A program made the translations under genes and the position numbers. From Bacteroidales bacterium (lineage in GTDB: Bacteria; Bacteroidota; Bacteroidia; Bacteroidales; P3), in the NCBI GenBank assembly GCA_017480785.1, contig JAFURZ010000013.1:248001-312000 (forward strand): a stretch of 64,000 bases of DNA, in the 5' to 3' direction. The notes under the pieces were generated by a model. That model ran no database searches, had not been told where the DNA came from, and saw only the letters and a list, made by a program, of their open reading frames with translations. Positions 24,689 to 32,131 of this stretch are shown piece after piece (within the stretch, counting starts at the first letter, position 1; every line of letters starts with the position of its first letter).

Positions 24689-24720
24689 TTTGCCGGAATG
24701 GATAAATATTCGTACCTTTG
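24689..24720 (+). promoter_or_regulatory. Bacteroidetes-type promoter of rmuC
   Basis: TTTG (24689-24692), a 20-bp spacer and TACCTTTG (24713-24720) lie 36 bp before the rmuC ATG. The -33 boxes of this and the leftward promoter are only 6 bp apart, so the two may compete. Confidence 0.8.
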
Positions 24721-24756
24721 CAGCCGATTATCAACCTCAAAAAAACACATTGAAGG

Positions 24757-26166
24757 ATGACAAGCATCATCATAGCGGCTGCGGTGGCAGCCGTCATAGG
24801 AGTGGCCGTCGGATGGCTGGTGGGCAACCGCGGCAAGGTGCGCCAGCAGACCGAGAACGAGCTGCTGGGCAAGCAACTGGACCAGCAGCGCGTCGAGGCC
24901 GAGCAGGCGCTGGTGCAGGAGCGCACCGAGGGCGCGGCGCGGCGGCAGGAGGCCCTCGACATGCAGCGCCGCCACTACGAGCAGCTGCTCGACGAGCAGG
25001 AGCGCCGCCACAGCAGCGACACCGCCGCCCTGGAGGAGCGCTTCAACAACACCATCAAGATGGTCAAAGAGCAAATGGAGAACGCCACGAGCGAGATGCT
25101 CAAGCGGAGGCAGGAGGAATTCGCCACAGCCAGCAACGCCAACCTCACGGGCATTGTGAACCCGCTGAAGGAGACCATGGAGAAGATGAAGGAGGAGATG
25201 GCCAAGAACTCGACCGTCCAGACCACCATGAGCGCCGAGATAAAGACCAACATGGAGCACATGATACGCCAGAGCATCGAGGCACAGCGGAGCGCCGAGG
25301 AGCTGACGCGGGCCTTCAAGCACGAGAGCAAGACACAGGGCGACTGGGGCGAGGTGATACTGAGCAACCTGCTGTCGCAACAGGGCTTCACCGAGGGGAA
25401 GGACTTCGAGACACAGGCCGTCATGCGCGACATGGACGGCAACACCATACAACCCACCGAGGGCGACAACCTGCGGCCCGACGTGCTGCTGCACCTCGAC
25501 GAGCAGCGCGACGTCATCATCGACTCGAAGGTGTCGATGACGGCCTACATCAACTATGCCAACGCGCAGGAGGAACCCCTCAGACGGCAGTACCTGCGCG
25601 AGCACATCGCCAGCCTGAAGAGCCACGTCGACGAGCTGTCGGCCAAGAACTACCCGCAGTACCAGGTGAACCCTCACCTGGACTTCGTCATCATGTTTGT
25701 GCCGCACCCGCCGGCGCTGTGGGAGGCCACCCAGGAGGAGCCGTCGCTGTGGCAGGACGCCATGCAGAAGAAAGTCTTCATCGCCGACGAGCACACCCTC
25801 TACGCCGCCCTGCGCATCATCCGCATCACGTGGACCCACATCGACCAAGAGAAGAACCACCAGCGGCTGTACGACCTGGCGCAGGAGATGATTGAGCGCA
25901 CGGGCAACTTCCTGAAAGACTACAACAGCGTGGGCAAGAACCTGCAGGACGCCCTGGAAGCCTACGAGAGCGGCAAAAAGCGGCTGATGCCCGACGGGCG
26001 CAGCATCACCACCACGGCCAACCAGATACTGGCCCTGGGACTGGACAACACCAAGACCAGCAAGAAGCGTAAAAGCCAGGTCACCATCATACCGACAGAG
26101 TACCTGGAGCCCACGGCACAGGCCTCACAACCAGAAGAGTCACAGAATGTTCCGTCGGCAGAATGA
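24757..26166 (+). CDS. rmuC: DNA recombination protein RmuC
   Basis: The 469-residue protein has an N-terminal membrane anchor (MTSIIIAAAVAAVIGVAVGW) and a long coiled coil (about residues 25-190). The RmuC nuclease-like core follows: KTQGDWGEVILSNLLSQQGF, then LRPDVLLHLDEQRDVIIDSK with the Asp...DxK pattern. RmuC proteins limit rearrangements at inverted repeats in E. coli, and a nuclease role is predicted from the PD-(D/E)xK-like core. It has its own promoter and ends 90 bp before the ubiquitin-like operon, which has a separate promoter. Confidence 0.95.
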   Translation: MTSIIIAAAVAAVIGVAVGWLVGNRGKVRQQTENELLGKQLDQQRVEAEQALVQERTEGAARRQEALDMQRRHYEQLLDEQERRHSSDTAALEERFNNTIKMVKEQMENATSEMLKRRQEEFATASNANLTGIVNPLKETMEKMKEEMAKNSTVQTTMSAEIKTNMEHMIRQSIEAQRSAEELTRAFKHESKTQGDWGEVILSNLLSQQGFTEGKDFETQAVMRDMDGNTIQPTEGDNLRPDVLLHLDEQRDVIIDSKVSMTAYINYANAQEEPLRRQYLREHIASLKSHVDELSAKNYPQYQVNPHLDFVIMFVPHPPALWEATQEEPSLWQDAMQKKVFIADEHTLYAALRIIRITWTHIDQEKNHQRLYDLAQEMIERTGNFLKDYNSVGKNLQDALEAYESGKKRLMPDGRSITTTANQILALGLDNTKTSKKRKSQVTIIPTEYLEPTAQASQPEESQNVPSAE

Positions 26167-26172
26167 AAAAGA

Positions 26173-26204
26173 TTTGGAGAATTGCAGTTTTTTTAGTACC
26201 TTTG
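26173..26204 (+). promoter_or_regulatory. Promoter of the JAB/E2/E1/Clp operon
   Basis: TTTG (26173-26176), a 20-bp spacer and TACCTTTG (26197-26204) lie 52 bp before the JAB gene start. It is the only clear promoter seen for the six tightly packed genes that follow. Confidence 0.8.
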
Positions 26205-26256
26205 CACCACGAAAGCGTTCCCGCACCAATCGGATAACAGAAAGAAAACAAGACCT

Positions 26257-27243
26257 ATGCTAGGATTCGGCCCCCGACCCAACAAGACCTCGCCCACCTC
26301 ACCGACAGGATGGGAGACGGCAGCAGACATAGCCATCATCTACCGCAGCGAGCTGGATTACATCTCGCGTTGCGTGCTGGACTATCCCGACATCGAGACG
26401 GGAGGCAACTTGTTCGGCTACTGGAACAACGCAGGCCAACCCGTGGTGCTCTACGCCATCGGTCCTGGCGACAACGCCACCCACCAGCCTGCATTCTTCA
26501 TTCAGGACATGGGCTACTTCGGGAAGATATACACCGAGTTGAACCACCGCTTCCTCCTGTCGCATATCGGCGAGTGGCACTCGCATCACCAGTTGGGTTT
26601 GGCGCGTCCAAGCGGTCACGATGCCTCGACGGCCTACCGCACCGTGCAGGCCACCCACCGAAGAAGCCTGCTGCTGTGCATCGCCAACTGGCGTGATGGG
26701 CGCACCACGGTAAACCCATACAACTTCCACCTGCACATGCCCACGGGTTATGTCGATGCCCAGTGGCACATCGTGGAGCAGGAGAGCCCGTTCAGGCCTG
26801 TGGCCGACGCCGCGCTGGACGGCCTGCTGCGGCATCCACTGACCGCCGAGGCGGCACACGGTCCACTGCGTACCCTCGGACAGCCCGAGAAGCGAGCGCC
26901 CGGCTTGGCTTTGGCCGACAACCACTGGCTGCGTCAGGAGGGAGGCATCGGAATGATGCGCAAGATGGTGGCCACAGTGGAGCAGCTGGCCGGAGGACGG
27001 AAGGCCACCTTCCAGGCCGACCCGGCAGAGGGGCTCATACGTATCCTGCCGGAGGGTGCTGACTGGAGCATCGAGTTAGCGGCCGACTTCCCACAATCGG
27101 CTCCACAGCTGCTGTTTTCGGGGCAGCCCTTCGCCACGCAGCCCGCATGGCAGGCACCTCGCGGATTCGACGACACCCTGGCCGCCTTCAACCGCTGGAT
27201 TACCGAAGCATTGACAAGTCAAATCAATACACAACAACCATGA
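26257..27243 (+). CDS. JAB/JAMM-type metallopeptidase (predicted deconjugase)
   Basis: The 328-residue protein has a JAMM zinc-peptidase core: Glu47 in DIETGGNLFGYW, then GEWHSHHQLGLARPSGHD with His108, His110, Ser119 and Asp122. The His-Ser spacing is one residue longer than in the classic eukaryotic motif, as I recall for bacterial ThiF/E2-linked JAB proteins. Such enzymes cut ubiquitin-like proteins from targets or from precursors. The C-terminal about 150 residues are a separate alpha/beta region (IRILPEGADWSIELAADFPQ) that may recognise a partner. The stop overlaps the E2-like start by ATGA, which ties it to the conjugation genes. Confidence 0.88.
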   Translation: MLGFGPRPNKTSPTSPTGWETAADIAIIYRSELDYISRCVLDYPDIETGGNLFGYWNNAGQPVVLYAIGPGDNATHQPAFFIQDMGYFGKIYTELNHRFLLSHIGEWHSHHQLGLARPSGHDASTAYRTVQATHRRSLLLCIANWRDGRTTVNPYNFHLHMPTGYVDAQWHIVEQESPFRPVADAALDGLLRHPLTAEAAHGPLRTLGQPEKRAPGLALADNHWLRQEGGIGMMRKMVATVEQLAGGRKATFQADPAEGLIRILPEGADWSIELAADFPQSAPQLLFSGQPFATQPAWQAPRGFDDTLAAFNRWITEALTSQINTQQP

Positions 27244-27686
27244 TATCACAAGACCGTTACCAAGCCGAGGATACCGTATTGGCTCACTACATTCCGCGCA
27301 CATCCTACCGGTTTGAGAACATCTACTCCAACCGGCCTGTACTGAAAATCACCTATGTGACACGCAACAGAGCCAGTTACGTGCTCTACTTCGACCTTGC
27401 CGGCTTCCCGAACAACAAGCCGAAGGTCTACGTCATGAAGATGCTGCACGACAAATGGGGTAATCCCATGAGCGGCGCGTCGGGAGCCAACCACACCCTG
27501 CCGTCATGGAACGGATGGACCCAGCTGTGCCACTACTCTGACGAACACTGGAGACCCAACGTCACCCTGATGCACGTGTATATCAAGTGTGCAGCTTGGC
27601 TGGAGATATACCAGGCTCACCTGCGCACTGGTCGCAATATCGGGGACATACTGGCACACCAACAGAGTCATGTGTCAGAATACTAA
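27240..27686 (+). CDS. E2/UBC-like protein
   Basis: I start at the ATG of the ATGA overlap (27240, MISQDRYQAED), giving 148 residues; a longer frame only reads into the JAB gene. The order resembles the E2 fold seen in bacterial ThiF/JAB loci: strands at 35-70, then TQLCHYSDEHWRPNVTL (94-110), then CAAWLEIYQAHLRTGRNI (117-134) with the WLxxYxxxLxTG pattern. Cys97 and Cys117 are the candidate acceptor residues; I cannot tell which, if either, is catalytic. It would take an activated modifier from the E1 two genes downstream. Confidence 0.7.
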   Translation: MISQDRYQAEDTVLAHYIPRTSYRFENIYSNRPVLKITYVTRNRASYVLYFDLAGFPNNKPKVYVMKMLHDKWGNPMSGASGANHTLPSWNGWTQLCHYSDEHWRPNVTLMHVYIKCAAWLEIYQAHLRTGRNIGDILAHQQSHVSEY

Positions 27687-27713
27687 GTCTAACAATCTTA
27701 AAAAATAAACAAA

Positions 27714-27884
27714 ATGGGAAACGAGAACTTTGCGGGCTTGGATGAACTCGAACAAGCCCTTCAGAACGGTGGAACGAAAGGCGACATCTATTGGCAGGAC
27801 GGGCAACTGACCACCCAGAAGAACCCCTTCGAAGAGTCGCTGACTGCAACCGAGCCTCTGAAACACGGCTGGGCAAACCGCTAG
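27714..27884 (+). CDS. 56-aa protein between E2 and E1 genes
   Basis: ATG at 27714-27716 and TAG at 27882-27884 give MGNENFAGLDELEQALQNGG at the N-terminus, KGDIYWQDGQLTTQKNPFEE in the middle and KHGWANR at the end. It lies 27 bp after the E2-like gene and 4 bp before the E1 gene, so it is almost certainly translated in the operon. It is shorter than a normal beta-grasp ubiquitin (about 70-76 residues) and lacks a terminal Gly-Gly; an internal Gly-Gly is at residues 19-20. It could be a minimal modifier, a substrate or an adaptor. No family recognised. Confidence 0.6.
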   Translation: MGNENFAGLDELEQALQNGGTKGDIYWQDGQLTTQKNPFEESLTATEPLKHGWANR

Positions 27885-27888
27885 AGAC

Positions 27889-29157
27889 ATGGAACGCATC
27901 TACTACATTGACGGAAGCGAAGTAAATACGTTTCTGTCGGGGGCGACTGTTGCTGCCCCGGGAGTGGCTTATGAATGGGAAGGCGAAGGCGTGGTGCACC
28001 TGCACCTCCAGCCACTGAAGCATGCCTATGGCCGGTGCCATAGCGTGCTTTTCACTCGCGCCCCCCGTCCGGCAAGCGACGCCGACACAGACTACACAGT
28101 GTGTGTAGCCGAGGACGGCAGTTGCACCGTGTGGACGGCTGGTGCCGCCGACGGCGTGCAAGCCATGACCATACCCACGAAAGAGAACCTCTACTCACGC
28201 AACCACGGCATACTGGAACTGGGCATACTAGAGAATAAGCGCGTGATGATAGTAGGCCTCGGCAGCTTTGGCTCACAGATTGCCATCGAGCTGGCCAAGG
28301 CCGGCGTCGGCAGCTTTGCCCTGATGGATTTCGACCGCATTGAGTTGCACAACCTGGCCCGCCACACGGCTACCACGCGCGACCTTGGACGTCTCAAGAC
28401 CGACGTCATCCGCGAAGCGCTAGAGGGCAAGAATCCTTACGCCAACGTTGACCTCTTCCCCATCGACATCAACCAGCACCTTGAGACGCTGCTGGTCGAA
28501 TGCCGCAAGGCCGACCTGGTCATCTGCGCCACCGACAACAACCTTTCGCGCATCAACATCAGCCAAGCACTCATCGGCACACAGACTCCAGGCATCTTCG
28601 GCAGCGCCCTAACGCGTGCCGAGGGTGGCTGTGTGTTCCACTATCAGCCCGGCGGGCCGTGCTACAACTGCTTTCTTGGCAACGGACTCATCTCCGGTGC
28701 CCGTGAGGAGGTGAGCAGTGTGGAAGCCGGCCGACGCAGCGGCCAGATAGCCGCCTACACCTCGCCCGAGGATGCCAACGCCGTGGTGCAGGTGGGCTTG
28801 AGCGCCGACATAGAGCCCATCTGCAACATGGTGGTGAAGCTGGCCTTGGTCGAGCTTTCGCGCGGTGCCGAGTCGGGCATCAGCTCACTGGAGAAAGAGT
28901 TGGTGTTTCCGGCCTACCTATGGGTGAACCGACGCGAACGGCACTTCCTCCGCTTTGCCTCGTTTGCCAATCCTGGCAACCGTCCCACCATCATGCGCTG
29001 GTACGGCATCAGTATGCAGAAGGATGAGAACTGCGTACTGTGTGGCAAAAAACACAAATTCACGGTGGAACAAGACCTGCTGGACGACATGGGGGTAACC
29101 ATGGAAGACCTTCAGGCACAGAACGCCGACCTTGACCAAACCCTTGCCGAGCTATGA
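27889..29157 (+). CDS. E1-like ThiF/MoeB-family adenylyltransferase
   Basis: The 422-residue protein has a ThiF/E1 core from about residue 115. VMIVGLGSFGSQIAIELAKAG carries the ATP-binding GxGxxG at 123-128, MDFDRIELHNLARH carries the Asp and the Asn/Arg pair, and VICATDN follows. Zinc Cys pairs are at C258/C261 (PCYNC) and C382/C385 (CVLC). The first about 95 residues form a separate beta-rich domain of unknown type. E1 enzymes adenylate the C-terminus of a ubiquitin-like protein and pass it on as a thioester. The AAA+ gene starts 9 bp later. Confidence 0.9.
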   Translation: MERIYYIDGSEVNTFLSGATVAAPGVAYEWEGEGVVHLHLQPLKHAYGRCHSVLFTRAPRPASDADTDYTVCVAEDGSCTVWTAGAADGVQAMTIPTKENLYSRNHGILELGILENKRVMIVGLGSFGSQIAIELAKAGVGSFALMDFDRIELHNLARHTATTRDLGRLKTDVIREALEGKNPYANVDLFPIDINQHLETLLVECRKADLVICATDNNLSRINISQALIGTQTPGIFGSALTRAEGGCVFHYQPGGPCYNCFLGNGLISGAREEVSSVEAGRRSGQIAAYTSPEDANAVVQVGLSADIEPICNMVVKLALVELSRGAESGISSLEKELVFPAYLWVNRRERHFLRFASFANPGNRPTIMRWYGISMQKDENCVLCGKKHKFTVEQDLLDDMGVTMEDLQAQNADLDQTLAEL

Positions 29158-29166
29158 CCATCCGCC

Positions 29167-31383
29167 ATGTCTAATACCCTATCGCTCAACGAAGACAGCA
29201 GGCACTTGATGGAGTGCGCCACGGCCATCTGCCGTCGCTTCCGCTTGGTCTGTATTGAACCCGCAGTATTGTTCATGGCCATCCAACAATGCCATGGCAA
29301 CGAGTTGTCACATCTGCTCAGCGGGCTGGGCATCAGCCCCGACCCATTTTACTCGCGCGTGGCCCAAAGCATGAACCGTCTGGAGCGAAGTAACACGCCT
29401 GAGGGTGCCATAAAAGTATCCCCTGCAGTGCTCAAAGCGCTCCAGCTGGCTCCTCAAGTAGGCCGGCAACTGCACGACGCCACACATCCGCACGCGGGAC
29501 TGGCAGTGGCGTTGCTCACTATTCCGAGTCCGATCCAGCAACTGGCCAGCCAAGAAGGCTTCTCACTCGACCGGCTACGACAAGAAGAGACGCCGGAGCC
29601 CTCCCCCAGCCCGTCACGTCAATCCCCCAGCCGTACAAGCCGGCGGTGCCCGACCATCGAGCGTCACTGCGTGGACCTGATTGAGCAGGCACGACAGGGG
29701 AAGATACACCCCGCCATCGGACGTGACAAGGAGATACTCAACGTGCTCCAGATACTCTCGCTAATGACCAAGAACAACGCAGTGCTGGTCGGCGAGCCAG
29801 GCACTGGCAAGACGGCCGTCGCCGAGGGGCTGGCTTTCCGGATGCTGAACAACCAGGTACCGGAAGGAATGGAGGACATGCGGCTTTTCCAACTCGACAG
29901 CGAGGCCATCAAGAGCGAAGAGGTCATGCGCCATATTATTGAAGAGGCCAAGAGCGACCCGAAGATAGTGCTCTTCATCGACGAAATACACACTCTCATA
30001 GGCAACTGCTCGTGTGCCAATAACGAAGTGGCCAACCTACTCAAACCAGAGATGGCACGCGGAGCCATCAAGATTCTCGGCGCAACCACCCTCGACGAAT
30101 ACACCAAGCACATCGAGAAAGACAAAGCCCTTGAGCGACGATTCCAAAAGGTGCTGGTCGATGAGCCCGACATAGAGACCTCTATCAAGATACTCGCCGG
30201 AATCAAACGCCGCTTTGAACAACACCACCAAGTGACCATCCCCGAGGATGTGGTAAGTTCTGCTGTGAAGCTGAGCCACCGCTACATCACCGACCGCCGT
30301 CTGCCCGACAAAGCCATCGACCTGATGGACGAGGCCGCCTCGAACGCACGCATGCGACACCACGACAGCGTGACGGAGAACGACATCTTGACTGCTGTCA
30401 CACGCCGCACGGGGGTGCCACTGCAGAACCTTAGCAGTGACGAGACCGAGCGTCTGCTACACATCGAGGAGCACCTCCACCACTCCATCATAGGGCAGAG
30501 CAAGGCCGTCAGCGCCGTAGCGGCAGCCATCCGACGCAGCCGCATGGGGTTGGGCAACCCTAACCGGCCCGTGGGCTCGTTCCTCTTCCTAGGCACCTCT
30601 GGTGTCGGCAAGACAGAGCTCTGCAAGGCCTTGGCTGAATTCCTCTTCGACTCGCGCGACAGGATAGTCCGCATCGACATGAGCGAATACCAGCAGGAGC
30701 ACTCCGTGGCCCGACTCTTCGGCGCACCGCCGGGCTATGTCGGCTACGATCAAGGAGGGCAGCTCACTGAAGCCGTCCGCCGCAAACCCTACAGCATCGT
30801 GCTCTTCGACGAGATGGAGAAAGCCCACCCCAAGGTCTATGAAACCCTCCTCCAGATGCTCGACGACGGCCGTATGACCGACGGGCAAGGTCGCACTGTC
30901 GACTTCCGCAACACCATCATCGTGATGACCTCCAACATGGGCCAGGACATCATCGCCCGCAACCTCATCGGTCACACCGACGACGCCACCGTGCAACGCA
31001 CCTCTGAGGCCGTCGTAGGCCTGCTGAAACAACGCGTGGCCCCCGAGTTCATCAACCGCATCGACAATATCGTCATGTTCCTCCCTCTCACACAAGAAGA
31101 GGTCCGTCAGATAGCCCGTCTGCAACTGGATGGCACCGTGAGCCAGTTCCAGACACAAGGAATCACCCTCACCTACACTCCTCAGGTAGTCGAATACATC
31201 GCAGCACACGGCTACGTGCCCGAATACGGGGCACGACCTATCGGACGGACCATCAACAAGCATCTCGTCGACCCCTTGACCGAGGCCATCTACGCTTCGC
31301 ACATCAACCGCAGCATGCCTATCCAAGCCGATGTGGCAGACGGGAACATCTTCTTCCACAACTCTAATAACCAGCAAGCATGA
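29167..31383 (+). CDS. Two-domain Clp/Hsp100 AAA+ unfoldase
   Basis: The 738-residue protein has a degenerate Clp N-domain (about 1-135), a Pro/Ser/Arg-rich linker, then AAA module 1 with Walker A GEPGTGKT (209-216) and Walker B VLFIDEIHTLIG. Module 2 has Walker A GTSGVGKT (476-483), Walker B IVLFDEMEKAHP and sensor-2 region YGARPIGRTINKHL. The long coiled coil of ClpB/ClpC is missing, so it is ClpA-like. At the ClpA IGL position there is an Ile-Gly-His (601-603), so docking on ClpP is uncertain. Its place in a JAB/E2/E1 operon suggests it unfolds modified proteins. It overlaps the next gene by ATGA. Confidence 0.92.
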   Translation: MSNTLSLNEDSRHLMECATAICRRFRLVCIEPAVLFMAIQQCHGNELSHLLSGLGISPDPFYSRVAQSMNRLERSNTPEGAIKVSPAVLKALQLAPQVGRQLHDATHPHAGLAVALLTIPSPIQQLASQEGFSLDRLRQEETPEPSPSPSRQSPSRTSRRCPTIERHCVDLIEQARQGKIHPAIGRDKEILNVLQILSLMTKNNAVLVGEPGTGKTAVAEGLAFRMLNNQVPEGMEDMRLFQLDSEAIKSEEVMRHIIEEAKSDPKIVLFIDEIHTLIGNCSCANNEVANLLKPEMARGAIKILGATTLDEYTKHIEKDKALERRFQKVLVDEPDIETSIKILAGIKRRFEQHHQVTIPEDVVSSAVKLSHRYITDRRLPDKAIDLMDEAASNARMRHHDSVTENDILTAVTRRTGVPLQNLSSDETERLLHIEEHLHHSIIGQSKAVSAVAAAIRRSRMGLGNPNRPVGSFLFLGTSGVGKTELCKALAEFLFDSRDRIVRIDMSEYQQEHSVARLFGAPPGYVGYDQGGQLTEAVRRKPYSIVLFDEMEKAHPKVYETLLQMLDDGRMTDGQGRTVDFRNTIIVMTSNMGQDIIARNLIGHTDDATVQRTSEAVVGLLKQRVAPEFINRIDNIVMFLPLTQEEVRQIARLQLDGTVSQFQTQGITLTYTPQVVEYIAAHGYVPEYGARPIGRTINKHLVDPLTEAIYASHINRSMPIQADVADGNIFFHNSNNQQA

Positions 31384-32129
31384 AAATCGGCGGCTACGAC
31401 TTCAACCCACGCGACTTGACGCTGAACCTACAGCAGAACACGGGCAGAGGCATGCCTCCTCCCATCAGACCTCGCACCACCTCCTCTTCCAGCCCCACTT
31501 ATTCCAGTCCTACCTATTATTCCTACTCCCTTTGGGAAAGGATTAACGACGGGGTGGAAAGCATCGGGGAATGGCTACAGGATACCGGCGCATGGCTGAT
31601 ACCCCTCATCGTCGCGGGCATCCCCGCCGTGGGCGGTATCATCTGGGCCATTGTGGCGGTGATATCGGAATTTGCCAAACATGGATTCTGGAATGGATTG
31701 GTGGCTTTGATTGTTGCTGCTTTTCTCGGTACTATTGCATACTTCGTACTGGCTTTTGCAGCCTATATAGTGTCTAAAGTGGTCTACCTGCTGGGATACA
31801 TCTTCACCAACGCCTGGACGCTACTCATCACCCTAGCCCTGGCGGGCGGCATCTGGCTCTATGCAGCATTGAAGAACACCGACCATACCCCCAAGCACAA
31901 ATACCAACCCCGCACCGAGCAGACCACCCCCGCGGTCACCTACTACCGCTGCACCGCCAACGTCCTCAACGTGCGTGCCGCGGCCACGACGCGCTCTCAG
32001 GTGATTGGCACCATCCAGAAAGGCGAAGTCGTCGGTGTCATCGGCATCGAAGGCAACTTCGCCAAAATCAACTGGCACTCGCAGACGGGCTACGTAAGCC
32101 GCGACTACATAGCGCGGACGGGGCAATAG
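31380..32129 (+). CDS. Membrane protein with a C-terminal bacterial SH3 domain
   Basis: The 249-residue protein has a Pro/Ser/Thr-rich N-terminus, three or four membrane helices (about residues 70-170) and a linker. A bacterial SH3 domain follows, with ANVLNVRAAATTRSQVIGTI and then WHSQTGYVSRDYIARTGQ at the end. SH3_3 domains often bind cell-wall peptides or proteins. It overlaps the AAA+ gene by 4 bp and so belongs to the operon. It could place the system at the membrane. It ends 2 bp from the convergent DUF4954 gene. Confidence 0.8.
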   Translation: MKIGGYDFNPRDLTLNLQQNTGRGMPPPIRPRTTSSSSPTYSSPTYYSYSLWERINDGVESIGEWLQDTGAWLIPLIVAGIPAVGGIIWAIVAVISEFAKHGFWNGLVALIVAAFLGTIAYFVLAFAAYIVSKVVYLLGYIFTNAWTLLITLALAGGIWLYAALKNTDHTPKHKYQPRTEQTTPAVTYYRCTANVLNVRAAATTRSQVIGTIQKGEVVGVIGIEGNFAKINWHSQTGYVSRDYIARTGQ

Positions 32130-32131
32130 GG

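Noticed and set aside
31571-31777. Alternative frames inside the SH3 membrane protein
   Set aside because: The 249-aa frame has coherent membrane helices and an SH3 domain and is coupled to the AAA+ gene.
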